Numbered from the stretch's first letter, positions 35,669-43,795 are shown. The stretch is DNA of 64,000 nucleotides from Armatimonadota bacterium (GCA_025360125.1 JANYCU010000018.1:62001-126000); one strand, 5' to 3'. The notes: generated by a model from the letters alone, not told the origin. Numbers and translations: made by a program.

Positions 35669-36178
35669 CTACGCATTCGGTCGGTAAATTTCGACCTGAT
35701 GGAATCCAGGGAATTCCCATCGCGACGTCACGTTTAGATCCGTTCCTGGCATCCAGAAGTGGATGGCAAACGCATCGTTTGGTCCATCGCCCGTTTGGTT
35801 TTGCTTTCGACGATCGATTCCATACCACTCCACATAAACATCTCTGCTGGTATTCGTCGTGGCGTCGCGCAACTGCCCTTTTCCGCGAAAGAGGAGAGCG
35901 CCATTGGCGTCGGACATTTGGGCCACGCTACGAACGTTGAGCACCATATTGTCGTTGGATGTCCCGAGATGGAAACCCATTTCTAGGTAGCCGTTGGATT
36001 GGACCGCACCTTCGGCGTTCTTCCAAACTTCGAAGAGGGTTGCGATCCGAGGATCCCTTAATCGCTCCGTGTTTGGTAACTTCGCCCGCAATCCAAAAAG
36101 AAATGGATCGGTCTGAGCGTGAGCGAGGGTCGAAAGAGCAAGCGTTAAAGCACTGATAGCCAGGAATTTGAATTTCAT
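35669..36178 (-). CDS. secreted hypothetical protein
   Basis: The 169-residue protein starts at ATG 36178, after GGGTGA. The signal peptide is MKFKFLAISALTLALSTLAHA, with cleavage after AHA. The mature 148 residues are rich in beta-strand-like segments and N/D turns. I do not recognise a family. It lies between repeat copy A and the AT-rich island, and is transcribed alone with its own terminator. Confidence 0.65.
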   Translation of the reverse strand: MKFKFLAISALTLALSTLAHAQTDPFLFGLRAKLPNTERLRDPRIATLFEVWKNAEGAVQSNGYLEMGFHLGTSNDNMVLNVRSVAQMSDANGALLFRGKGQLRDATTNTSRDVYVEWYGIDRRKQNQTGDGPNDAFAIHFWMPGTDLNVTSRWEFPGFHQVEIYRPNA

Positions 36179-36261
36179 TAGATATTCACCCAACCCAACT
36201 TATATCACTGATTGGATTCACCGGGGCTGGTAATCGTTGCTTTATGGGTAATAAGTACTAT

Positions 36262-36307
36262 GCTAATACGCATTTATAGGACTTTAGTCCTATAAATGCG
36301 TATTAGC
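36262..36307. repeat. 46-bp perfect palindrome
   Basis: Two 22-base arms (GCTAATACGCATTTATAGGA + CT and its exact complement) are separated only by TT. A perfect inverted repeat this long is far beyond a normal terminator stem. The sequence is AT-rich and no long T run follows. It lies at the left edge of the AT-rich island, in the 477-base gene-poor space between two divergent units. Confidence 0.9.
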
Positions 36308-36452
36308 CTTGCTTTCTCTTAGTTAGAAGTGAATTACCGGGTTTTGGTTCCAAAGAAGGCAAAAAAACTGCCTACTTGACGCCGCCAGCAAGTTTAGGAG
36401 AAAAGCTACCTTGTGTGCGGAAATCCTACACACGACGAAATGAGGTGAATAT

Positions 36453-36503
36453 ATGCCAACTCAACCAATTAGTAAGAATATTTTCGGCTGTTCAAATCAA
36501 TAA
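36453..36503 (+). CDS. 16-residue mini-ORF with strong ribosome site
   Basis: ATG at 36453 follows TGAGGTGAATAT, a strong Shine-Dalgarno at the right spacing. The 16 codons give MPTQPISKNIFGCSNQ and end in TAA. It lies 45 bases before the promoter of the cysteine-rich operon and is likely a separate short transcript. It is too short to classify, and could be a chance ORF, a leader or a small secreted signal. Confidence 0.35.
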   Translation: MPTQPISKNIFGCSNQ

Positions 36504-36547
36504 ATAACGAAACATAGACAATAAAAATAGGGTTTCGAAAATAATAA

Positions 36548-36576
36548 TTGAAAATTTACCGTAACTGTGTTACAAT
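36548..36576 (+). promoter_or_regulatory. sigma-70-type promoter of the cysteine-rich peptide operon
   Basis: TTGAAA (36548-36553) and TACAAT (36571-36576) are separated by exactly 17 bases, in an AT-rich context. The start site would be near 36583, giving a leader of about 70 bases before the ATG at 36656. Confidence 0.75.
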
Positions 36577-36655
36577 CGAGTGGACGGTCTACTTTGATCG
36601 TGCCGGAAGCCAATAAGCCCAGAATAAAGGCTTGAAGCAAGGGGGAAATAATAAA

Positions 36656-36922
36656 ATGAAAAACAAATTTTTGCGGATGACTGCAATATGCTCGTGTTTA
36701 ACCTTCTTAGCAAGCGTAGTACTTGCAACGACCGTTCCGAATTGGCCCGTATGCGCTGATAATGCAGCATGTGGTGCAAAGCACTCGCTAAGCCAGTGTG
36801 AGGATTGTTGCTTAACAGCTTGCACAACCGCAGGAGATCAACTGGCTTGTAATGCATGTTGCTCTAGGCAATGGGATCCAGTGAGGCAAAACTGCACGTT
36901 CTTGGCCGGGCGCCTACCTTAA
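36656..36922 (+). CDS. secreted cysteine-rich peptide (10 cysteines)
   Basis: The 88-residue protein starts at ATG 36656, with GGGGG about ten bases upstream. The signal peptide covers about residues 1-26 (hydrophobic SCLTFLASVVLA). The mature part has ten cysteines at 33, 39, 48, 51, 52, 56, 65, 68, 69 and 80. These include two C-x2-CC units (QCEDCC and ACNACC) that look like an internal duplication. An even number of cysteines fits five disulfides or a metal cluster. I recognise no family. It opens an operon that also encodes a thioredoxin-fold protein with CPPC, a plausible folding helper. Base composition is AT-rich compared with the rest of the window. Confidence 0.75.
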   Translation: MKNKFLRMTAICSCLTFLASVVLATTVPNWPVCADNAACGAKHSLSQCEDCCLTACTTAGDQLACNACCSRQWDPVRQNCTFLAGRLP

Positions 36923-36935
36923 TCTAAGATTGGCG

Positions 36936-37451
36936 ATGAATCGAATAGGAAAGATTTCGATAGGGTTATTAGCGTGTTCGGCTAGCGGCTTAATCGGTTG
37001 GTATGCTTTTAGGCCCAAGGAAGAGCACACTGATGATCAAATTTATGCAAAGATGTCACACCTCATAGGGGTCGACGAAAATTTTTGGAAGCAAGTTGGA
37101 AAAGTGCTAACAAAGGCGACTGCATCAAAAAATCCAAATCTTTCCTCAGATGATTACTATTTGCTATACAAAGCTCTGGAAACTGGAAGCCCTGGAGCTC
37201 AGAAGCCCGCAATGATGGCGTTGGGAAGATGTCCGCCAAAGAATAGGGAGGAGTGCTTTCAAAAAGTAGAAGCCGTGGCTCTGAATTCAAAGGATGCTGA
37301 CGCCCAAAGCTGGGCCTACGGCCTGCTTTGGACTCTTGACCCAAGCCGTCACGCAACAATTCGCCAGGAGGCAGCGACAAGTACATTTCCTGAAGTGGCC
37401 GAAGAAGTCAAAGATTGGCCAGAGGTATTTCCGAAAAAAAACTACAAATGA
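36936..37451 (+). CDS. membrane-anchored helical (HEAT-like) hypothetical protein
   Basis: The 171-residue protein starts at ATG 36936; a TTG two codons earlier is possible. A single N-terminal membrane helix (about residues 6-23) is followed by an all-helical domain. Short helix pairs such as AQKPAMMALGR and DAQSWAYGLLWTL recall HEAT repeats. It has two cysteines (in RCPPKNREEC). It begins 13 bases after the cysteine-rich gene and ends in an ATGA overlap with the pseudopilin gene, so it is part of the same operon. The function is unknown. Confidence 0.6.
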   Translation: MNRIGKISIGLLACSASGLIGWYAFRPKEEHTDDQIYAKMSHLIGVDENFWKQVGKVLTKATASKNPNLSSDDYYLLYKALETGSPGAQKPAMMALGRCPPKNREECFQKVEAVALNSKDADAQSWAYGLLWTLDPSRHATIRQEAATSTFPEVAEEVKDWPEVFPKKNYK

Positions 37452-38047
37452 AAACAGCTTTTACACTGATAGAGCTATTGATTGTGATTGCTATCATGGG
37501 AATATTATCTGCCTTGCTTTTCCCAGTATTTACTTCCGCAAAGAGGTCAGCATTTAAAGCATCTTCTACATCGGCGCTTAGGCAGTCTTTTGTTTCGTCA
37601 AATTTATATTCAAGCGACTATGAAGACCGTATTCCTTATGCGGTTGACGAGTGCGATTGGCGAGGGCTTTGTACTTCCTCATATTCTGATGAATGGCGGA
37701 ACATGATTCAAGACAACAATATTCCATCATTTACGATTGCCTTGAAGCCATATGGTTTTGTTCCAAGTTTATTTAAGATCGAGGTTGGTTCTGGGCCAAG
37801 AGATTTTGAGTCAATGGGAAGCAATTTCTACTATGACCTTAAGTTGTCATCGTCACCCTTGCAGAGATATGAAGAAAATGCTTGCCCGTATTTTACTGAG
37901 AGGAAGAGCTACTTTTGGAATGGCGGAATTGAGGGTACAGTTCAAGCAGACTATCGATGGCTTACCTTAAGATTTGGAGGTCAAATTCAATTTGCAAATT
38001 ACCATGATGCTTTTACCAAGGCGGATGAATGCAAGGCACTAAATTGA
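37448..38047 (+). CDS. pseudopilin-like protein of the cysteine-rich operon
   Basis: The 199-residue protein starts at ATG 37448, overlapping the previous stop by 4 bases. The prepilin signature is complete: short basic leader MKTA, then FTLIELLIVIAIMGILSALL with Glu at +5, then FPVFTSAKRSAF. The rest is a globular domain with cysteine pairs (CDWRGLC, NACPYF). It would be processed by a prepilin peptidase and assembled in, or held by, the inner membrane. It has no H-x9-DG ending. It overlaps the next gene by 19 bases. Confidence 0.85.
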   Translation: MKTAFTLIELLIVIAIMGILSALLFPVFTSAKRSAFKASSTSALRQSFVSSNLYSSDYEDRIPYAVDECDWRGLCTSSYSDEWRNMIQDNNIPSFTIALKPYGFVPSLFKIEVGSGPRDFESMGSNFYYDLKLSSSPLQRYEENACPYFTERKSYFWNGGIEGTVQADYRWLTLRFGGQIQFANYHDAFTKADECKALN

Positions 38048-38721
38048 GGTTCCCTGGACAGAAGTCAGATGTGTCAGATGCGCACTTGAAGGACGGTCAA
38101 TACAGGCGAATTGAGATAACCGTGATCGTAATTGGCTTAATGGGGATTGCTATGATTCCGGTTGTTCGAGCGAGGACACATTCGATGGATACTGGGGAGC
38201 CAGTCCGATTACCTGTAACGCAATTTCAAAGACTGCTACTGAGCTCGAGATTTATAATTGGCGACGAAAATGCAGCCTTCAATGTGGTGGAATTTTTTGA
38301 TTACGAATGTCCTCCCTGTCGTCTTCTCGGCCCAAGAGTTATAGACATTGTAAATTCTTCGAAAGGGAAGGCATCTTTGGCAATCCAAAACTTTCCGTTG
38401 AATATGCATCCCCACGCGAGAGCGTTGGCCAAAATCGCTTCAGTGTTGGGTGGGAGTGAATTTGAGAAGTTTCATTCAGACGCATTAAAACTTACTGGCA
38501 CCGACTTGGATGTGCTTGAAGCTAAATGGGGCGAAAAACTGACCATTAGTAACAAATTCTGGAAGTTGGATGCAAATAAGAAGCTCGAAGAAGCAAATTT
38601 AGCCGCCTCACACGTTCAAGTAGATAGCACACCATCGCTATTCTTGATTGATCGCAGAAAAGGCATAGTTTATAAATGCTCTACTCTTGGTGCTTTGGAG
38701 AAAGCAATAAGTAAGGTGTAA
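38029..38721 (+). CDS. membrane-anchored thioredoxin-fold (DsbA/DsbG-like) protein with CPPC
   Basis: The 230-residue protein has a cytosolic N-terminus, one membrane helix (about 28-46) and an extracytoplasmic thioredoxin-fold domain. The active site is FFDYECPPCRLLGPR (CPPC at 94-97). QNFPLNMHPHARALAK, typical of the DsbA/DsbG helical insert family, follows. The cis-proline loop is VDSTPSLFLID (about 197-207). This is the DSBA-like/thioredoxin_4 pattern, as in bacterial periplasmic disulfide enzymes. In this operon it may oxidise or isomerise the cysteine-rich peptide and the pseudopilin. It overlaps the upstream gene by 19 bases. Confidence 0.82.
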   Translation: MQGTKLRFPGQKSDVSDAHLKDGQYRRIEITVIVIGLMGIAMIPVVRARTHSMDTGEPVRLPVTQFQRLLLSSRFIIGDENAAFNVVEFFDYECPPCRLLGPRVIDIVNSSKGKASLAIQNFPLNMHPHARALAKIASVLGGSEFEKFHSDALKLTGTDLDVLEAKWGEKLTISNKFWKLDANKKLEEANLAASHVQVDSTPSLFLIDRRKGIVYKCSTLGALEKAISKV

Positions 38722-38876
38722 TGGACCAAGAATTACTTGTTTTCTTTGCCGCCCTCATTCTATTTGACAGCCGAGTTGACCAATTCCGCTGGCAGGGAAA
38801 TAGAATGACTGTATATCATGCCCCGGTAAAAAAGAAGAGTTTTATAGGTAATTGCCTTGTAGCGGCCGATGTTTAA
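38721..38876 (+). CDS. 51-residue ORF, last gene of the cysteine-rich operon
   Basis: The ATG shares one base with the preceding stop (TAATG) and the frame runs to TAA at 38874-38876. The product starts MDQELLVFFAALILFDSRVD, with a short hydrophobic N-terminus and a basic second half with one cysteine. The coupling and the terminator three bases after it favour translation, but the sequence resembles nothing I know. It could be the remnant of a larger gene. Confidence 0.4.
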   Translation: MDQELLVFFAALILFDSRVDQFRWQGNRMTVYHAPVKKKSFIGNCLVAADV

Positions 38877-38878
38877 AG

Positions 38879-38931
38879 TGCGATGTCCGTAACTCTGGAT
38901 CAATCTCTCAAAAGTTACGGACCGCATTTTC
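38879..38931 (+). terminator. intrinsic terminator of the cysteine-rich operon
   Basis: TGCG-(AT bulge)-GTCCGTAACT pairs with AGTTACGGAC-CGCA (14 pairs) around an 18-base loop. The right arm is followed by TTTTCATTTT. It is only 2 bases after the last ORF and also faces the end of the convergent M28 peptidase gene. Confidence 0.85.
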
Positions 38932-38934
38932 ATT

Positions 38935-40449
38935 TTAGTTTGTACCGCCGCGCCCGCCAGCAGCGGTTTGAGGAACGTCGTGTGGCAACATCCCTTTGTA
39001 TTCGCCCAATTGGTGAATGGTTAAGTAGACCAGCTTCGCGGTGTTGGCAATTTTGTCGAAGTTTATTTTGTCGACTGTATCAGTTGGCTGGTGATAGTCA
39101 GGATGGAATCCCGTGAAGAAGAATGCGATAGGGATTCCCTTTCGAGCGAAGTTATAGTGGTCGCTTCGGGTGTAGACATCTTCCGCGTCGTATTTAAATT
39201 TCCATCCGATCGACTCGTTTTGGTCAAGAATAATCTTGTCGAGGGCGGTGGAGATTCGCTTTGATCCAACTAGTCGGATCGTATCGAGATTCTCGGACTC
39301 AATGTCGATTCGCTTTTGGTCGCCGTTCTGCGCGCCAACCGAGTTTCGACCGACCATATCCATTTGCAGCTCAGCAATCATTTTTGTAAGGTCGATTGGA
39401 GCGTTGTTGCTGAAGTAGCCCGAGCCGAGCAAGCCCATCTCCTCGCCGTAGAACGACATGAAAATGACCGTTCGCTTTGGCTTGACCGGGTTCGAAGTCA
39501 ACGCCTTAGCAACTTGCAAGAGCGCGGTTGAACCGGATCCATCGTCATCGGCACCGGGGTACCAAACGTCGCCGTTCTTGCCAAGGTGATCGAGGTGAGC
39601 GCCAACGCCAATGAATTCGTCCCTTAGAGTCGGATCGGAACCTTCGAGCTTCGCAACCACGTTGCCAACACGAGCCTTATCAATCATTTGCTTCGCGCCT
39701 GCAGTAACCGATGTTCCGAGCGGAATCATCGCAATTCCATCAACCGGAAGGGAAGCATCGAGCACTGAGCTGGATGCTGGAAAAAGCTTCTTAGCGGTTT
39801 CCATAGAAACCGACAATCGAGCCGTTGCGGTTGTTGCATCTGGCTTGGTGCGTCGACCTTGCCAACCCGGTGCCGAAACTTTGTCGACAATGCTGATAAC
39901 TGCGGTGGCTCCTGCAGTGGAGAAGGACCCCTCAAATCGTCGTCGTGTACTCTTGTTGAGCAGCAAAACTACTTTGCCTTTAACCTGAGCTTGCTGTTCG
40001 TCAGTCAACGCGGCTACGGTGCCATTGGCAACGACAAAAACCACGTCTCCGGTGACATTGAGGTCACCTGCCATGGAGACGCCTATCTCGTTCGTTCGAG
40101 CGGAATACTTGTCCGTCTTCACCATGAGCGAATTGACGTCAGTTCCTACTTTCCAAAAGTCAACAAGTTGGAAGTAGCTACCATCGGGCATGATCGGTTT
40201 AAGCCCGAATCGTTTGAAGTTATCGGCCATGTAGTCCATCGCCTTTTCAAAGCCGGGCTGACCTGTTCCTCGTCCTTCAAACGCTGGGCCAGCGAGAACG
40301 CCTAAGAATTTGCGACCGTCATTGGCCTTAATTGTATTGAATCCCTTTTGATAGTCTTTCGGGATTTCGCGCATGCCGGGGCCAAACTGGGCGCTGGCAA
40401 AAATGGCCGATCCCGCGAATAAAATAGAGATGGAAGATCGAAGCTTCAT
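38935..40449 (-). CDS. M28 family metallopeptidase with PA domain
   Basis: The 504-residue protein has a signal peptide (SISILFAGSAIFASA, about residues 6-20). A PA (protease-associated) insert lies around 130-270 and an M28 zinc-aminopeptidase core follows. The metal ligands are in VGAHLDHLGK, YPGADDDGSGSTALL and MSFYGEEMGLLGS. It probably trims peptides in the periplasm. The ATG is close to the divergent tyrS, 53 bases apart. Confidence 0.92.
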   Translation of the reverse strand: MKLRSSISILFAGSAIFASAQFGPGMREIPKDYQKGFNTIKANDGRKFLGVLAGPAFEGRGTGQPGFEKAMDYMADNFKRFGLKPIMPDGSYFQLVDFWKVGTDVNSLMVKTDKYSARTNEIGVSMAGDLNVTGDVVFVVANGTVAALTDEQQAQVKGKVVLLLNKSTRRRFEGSFSTAGATAVISIVDKVSAPGWQGRRTKPDATTATARLSVSMETAKKLFPASSSVLDASLPVDGIAMIPLGTSVTAGAKQMIDKARVGNVVAKLEGSDPTLRDEFIGVGAHLDHLGKNGDVWYPGADDDGSGSTALLQVAKALTSNPVKPKRTVIFMSFYGEEMGLLGSGYFSNNAPIDLTKMIAELQMDMVGRNSVGAQNGDQKRIDIESENLDTIRLVGSKRISTALDKIILDQNESIGWKFKYDAEDVYTRSDHYNFARKGIPIAFFFTGFHPDYHQPTDTVDKINFDKIANTAKLVYLTIHQLGEYKGMLPHDVPQTAAGGRGGTN

Positions 40450-40502
40450 GACCGTACTTTACCGGAAATGCCCAGCGGTTAGTTCCCGGTACACTTGAAC
40501 CT

Positions 40503-41693
40503 ATGACCCAAGACGAACAGCTTCAAATAATCCGACGCGGAACGGTTGAAATAATCGGCGAATCGGAAATTTTAGAGCGGATTAAAGCCGGACGCGTTCT
40601 GCGGGTGAAACTTGGGGTTGACCCGACCGCAAAAGACGTAACCCTTGGTTGGGCGGTCGTCTTGCGAAAGCTCCGAGATTTTCAAAAGCTTGGGCATGTC
40701 GCTTGTCTAATCATCGGAGACTTTACCGCGCAAATCGGTGACCCAAGCGGCAAGAGCAAGACTCGAAAACAACTGACCCGTGAGGAAGTTCAGGCGAATG
40801 TCGATGCGGTTTCGAAGCAGTTTTTCCGAATCCTTGATCCAGCAAAAACCGAGATCTACTACAACAAGGACTGGCTCGGCAAAATGGGCTTTGAAGATGT
40901 TATCCGTCTCTGTTCGCGATACACCGTGGCGCGAATCATGGAGCGCGACGACTTTACCAAGCGATTCGCGAACCACGAGCCAATCGCCATGCACGAAATT
41001 CTCTATCCCCTCTGCCAAGGCATGGATTCGGTCGAGATCAAAAGCGACATCGAAATTGGGGGCAATGACCAGAAATTCAACAACCTCGTCGGCCGAACCC
41101 TTATGGAGCAGTACGGCTTAGAACCGCAGGCGGTTGTCCTGTGCCCACTTCTGGTTGGTACCGACGGCAAAGAGAAGATGTCGCAGTCACTCGGCAATTA
41201 CATCTCCATCACGGATGACCCGAACGCCATGTTCGGAAAGACGATGTCCATTCCGGACGAGACGATCGCTAACTGGTTCGAGCTGTGCACCGACGTGCCG
41301 ATGAACGAGGTCGCCGAGATGATGAGCGAAGGGAAGAACCCTCGCGATGCGAAGATGCGGTTGGGACGAGAGATCGTCGCTTTGTACCATTCTGATGCGG
41401 AGGCCGACGCGGCCGTTCAGTTCTTCGTGGATACGTTTAGCCAACGCAAAGTCGTCACCGAAGCGGAAGATGCCGAGATTCCCGCAAACGTCATTTTCGA
41501 TGGCTTGGTTTCGATTCCAAGTTTGGTTGTGGCTCTTGGGCTTGGCGCATCCAACGGCAAAGTAAAGGATTTGATCGGTGCCGGAGCGGTCGCCCTCGAC
41601 GGCGAAAAGGTAACCAAACTCTCCATGCCCCGCGAGGAATTGGTCGGAAAGATTCTCAAAGTCGGCAAGCACCAGTTTAGAAAGCTGATTTAA
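40503..41693 (+). CDS. tyrS: tyrosyl-tRNA synthetase
   Basis: The 396-residue class I synthetase has the Rossmann start KLGVDPTAKDV and the block GDFTAQIGDPSGKS, EIGGNDQKFN for tyrosine and tRNA binding, and a C-terminal S4 RNA-binding domain (about 335-395: GAGAVALDGEKV). The sequence where HIGH is expected reads TLGW (47-50), and the KMSKS loop reads KMSQS (225-229). Length and blocks otherwise match the TyrRS subgroup with an S4 tail. Confidence 0.95.
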   Translation: MTQDEQLQIIRRGTVEIIGESEILERIKAGRVLRVKLGVDPTAKDVTLGWAVVLRKLRDFQKLGHVACLIIGDFTAQIGDPSGKSKTRKQLTREEVQANVDAVSKQFFRILDPAKTEIYYNKDWLGKMGFEDVIRLCSRYTVARIMERDDFTKRFANHEPIAMHEILYPLCQGMDSVEIKSDIEIGGNDQKFNNLVGRTLMEQYGLEPQAVVLCPLLVGTDGKEKMSQSLGNYISITDDPNAMFGKTMSIPDETIANWFELCTDVPMNEVAEMMSEGKNPRDAKMRLGREIVALYHSDAEADAAVQFFVDTFSQRKVVTEAEDAEIPANVIFDGLVSIPSLVVALGLGASNGKVKDLIGAGAVALDGEKVTKLSMPREELVGKILKVGKHQFRKLI

Positions 41694-41729
41694 GGCCGGA
41701 GCTGACGCGCCACCCCTCCCAGCTCCGGA

Positions 41730-42608
41730 CTAGTCGTCAAACAATCCCGCCGCAAACTGATCCGGATTAAAGTCGATCAGGTCCGTCACCTTCTCGCCCG
41801 TCCCAATAAACTTGATCGGCACCTTTAGTCGATCATAAACCCCAATCAACGCTCCGCCCCGGGCGGTTCCATCGATCTTCGTTAAAATCAACCCCGTCAC
41901 CCCCGCCGATTTTGTAAACTCCTCGGCTTGTCGGATGGCATTCTGCCCAGTATTAGCATCAATGACTAATAGCACTTCGTCTGGATCTCGACCTAGGGCC
42001 TTGTTCGTAACCTTTCGCACTTTCTCGAGTTCCAGCATCAAATTCGCTTTCGAGTGCTGCCGCCCCGCAGTATCACACAAAACAAACTGAGTGCCGCGTG
42101 CCTTCGCAGCCGTGATAGCATCGAACAAAACCGTCGCTGAATCCGAACCCGGCTGGGCTTTGACGATGTCACAGCCAATTCGCTTTGCCCAAGTATCAAG
42201 CTGCTCGATAGCCGCCGCCCGAAACGTGTCTCCCGCGGCCAGCAAAACCGAAACCTTAAATTTAGTCACAAGCAAATGCCCAAGTTTAGCGATAGAAGTG
42301 GTCTTGCCAACCCCGTTGACGCCGACGAACATGTAAACGGTCGGACCCTCTTCGGCGACGGCTAAACCAACTGGCTCAAGCGACCGAAACCGATCTCCAA
42401 TCGCTTTTTGAAGTCGAGCTCGCATTCCCTCAGAATCAACGATTTTTTCTTCACGAACGGCTTGCCGAAGCTCTTCGAGAATTTCGTGAGCAACCTGAAT
42501 ATTGGTATCGGCCTGGAGCAGAGCTTCTTCGAGTTCATCGTAAAACTCCTCATCGATGACACCCCGACCCATCATGCGATCGACGCCCTCCATTAGCTTG
42601 CGAAACAT
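41730..42608 (-). CDS. ftsY: signal recognition particle receptor FtsY
   Basis: The 292-residue protein is an NG-domain FtsY without the long acidic A domain. It has the helical N domain and a GTPase domain with G1 GVNGVGKTTSIAKLG, G2 region DTFRAAAIEQLD, G3 DTAGRQHSK and the TKIDGTARGG block. It receives ribosome-SRP complexes at the inner membrane. It is the last gene of the minus-strand lipopolysaccharide operon, 15 bases after the PIG-L gene. Confidence 0.95.
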   Translation of the reverse strand: MFRKLMEGVDRMMGRGVIDEEFYDELEEALLQADTNIQVAHEILEELRQAVREEKIVDSEGMRARLQKAIGDRFRSLEPVGLAVAEEGPTVYMFVGVNGVGKTTSIAKLGHLLVTKFKVSVLLAAGDTFRAAAIEQLDTWAKRIGCDIVKAQPGSDSATVLFDAITAAKARGTQFVLCDTAGRQHSKANLMLELEKVRKVTNKALGRDPDEVLLVIDANTGQNAIRQAEEFTKSAGVTGLILTKIDGTARGGALIGVYDRLKVPIKFIGTGEKVTDLIDFNPDQFAAGLFDD

Positions 42609-42623
42609 ATTGTTCTAGGGTAC

Positions 42624-43355
42624 CTAGCGGGGGAGATGCGGCAACACATGCTCGCACCAAGTTCGCCAAGTTTCACACTGCTCAACCCGTTTGGCAAGGC
42701 CCGGCGGGTGGTTGGGAACTCGAAACACCTTGTGCCCCTGGGTTCTCATGATTTCCCGGCTGGATAGATGTGATCGGCGACCCCGCAAGACGTGCCAAAT
42801 CTCGAACCAGAGTAGCACCGACCAGATGTTTTGACTCACAAAGAGCTTCGCAATCTGACGTTTAAGCTGAACCTCCTCGGGCGACAGTAACAGGATAGAC
42901 TGTCCGGTCGGGTCAGAAAACGAATTCATAGTTTGCAACTTGGTCGCATAACTGTGATAGAAAGGAATTTCTAGCACCTCGCCAGCGAAAACTGAATTCA
43001 CCAAAACGTTGGTCGTGTCGTGATCGGGATGCCCCTGCTCGAAGGCCCCGCAGGCAATAACGTCTGGCTGAACGTGCTCAATCATCGATTGAAAGACGGG
43101 CATCAGCTCCTTATACTCGCCGCCGACCCGGCCATCAGTTGCACCATGAAAGAACAGATTATCTTGGGCAACTCCAAGGAGCTTGGCGACGTTTCGACCC
43201 TCCGCCTCGCGGACAGGAGTCGAGTGAGTCCAAGACACATAAACTTCATTGCCGTTGGCGGTTAGCCTGCGAATCCAGGCACAAATCGAAATCTCATCGT
43301 CCGGGTGCGTCATGCAAAAAAGCCATCGACGCTTGGTTAGGTCAAAAACGCTCAT
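42624..43355 (-). CDS. PIG-L family N-acetylglucosaminyl deacetylase
   Basis: The 243-residue protein has the zinc-binding signature THPDDEIS (16-23) and GHPDHDTT in the middle. These supply the Asp/His ligands of PIG-L/LmbE enzymes that remove acetyl groups from GlcNAc-containing substrates. The setting in a lipid A/core operon suggests a glycolipid substrate, which is inference. It starts in a 4-base overlap with the adenylyltransferase gene. Confidence 0.88.
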   Translation of the reverse strand: MSVFDLTKRRWLFCMTHPDDEISICAWIRRLTANGNEVYVSWTHSTPVREAEGRNVAKLLGVAQDNLFFHGATDGRVGGEYKELMPVFQSMIEHVQPDVIACGAFEQGHPDHDTTNVLVNSVFAGEVLEIPFYHSYATKLQTMNSFSDPTGQSILLLSPEEVQLKRQIAKLFVSQNIWSVLLWFEIWHVLRGRRSHLSSREIMRTQGHKVFRVPNHPPGLAKRVEQCETWRTWCEHVLPHLPR

Positions 43356-43795
43356 TCTTGGTTCATCTGGTCAATGATTCGGGTGGAAGAGCGCCCAAAA
43401 AGCAAAGGCAAAATGACCACCTTGCCCCCATAGCCCTGCACTATTTTCGATTCAGGCAATGACTCAACCGTGTAGTCGCCACCCTTTACGTGGATGTCGG
43501 GCTTAATTTCGGCAATGATACGCTCTGGCGTATCCTCCGCGAACGAAACCACGCAATCAACGCAACGCAGCGCAGCCATGACCGCCATTCGATCCTCAAG
43601 CGTGTTGATTGGACGACTCGGCCCTTTCAACCGAGAAACCGATGAATCAGTATTAAGAGCTACTATTAAATAATCACCAAGAGATTTTGCCTCGGTCAAA
43701 TAAGCAACATGTCCGGCGTGCAAAATATCAAAAACACCATTTGTGAAAACGATCTTCTTATTTGCTCGTGATGCTAATAATTGTTCTAATTTCAT
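43352..43795 (-). CDS. RfaE2-like ADP-heptose synthase adenylyltransferase domain protein
   Basis: The 147-residue protein starts at ATG 43795, after GGGAGG. The nucleotidyltransferase signature TNGVFDILHAGHV (18-30) has the HAGH motif. GGDYTVESLPE with the RSSTRII end matches the stand-alone adenylyltransferase (RfaE2/HldE C-terminal type) that makes ADP-heptose. The kinase half of HldE is not adjacent. The gene forms ATGA overlaps with both neighbours. Confidence 0.85.
   Translation of the reverse strand: MKLEQLLASRANKKIVFTNGVFDILHAGHVAYLTEAKSLGDYLIVALNTDSSVSRLKGPSRPINTLEDRMAVMAALRCVDCVVSFAEDTPERIIAEIKPDIHVKGGDYTVESLPESKIVQGYGGKVVILPLLFGRSSTRIIDQMNQE

Noticed and set aside
36656-36922. cysteine-rich peptide as methylamine dehydrogenase light chain or metallothionein
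   Set aside because: Cysteine spacing does not match what I recall of MauA, no tryptophan cofactor pair or mau genes are present, and a signal peptide argues against a cytosolic metallothionein.
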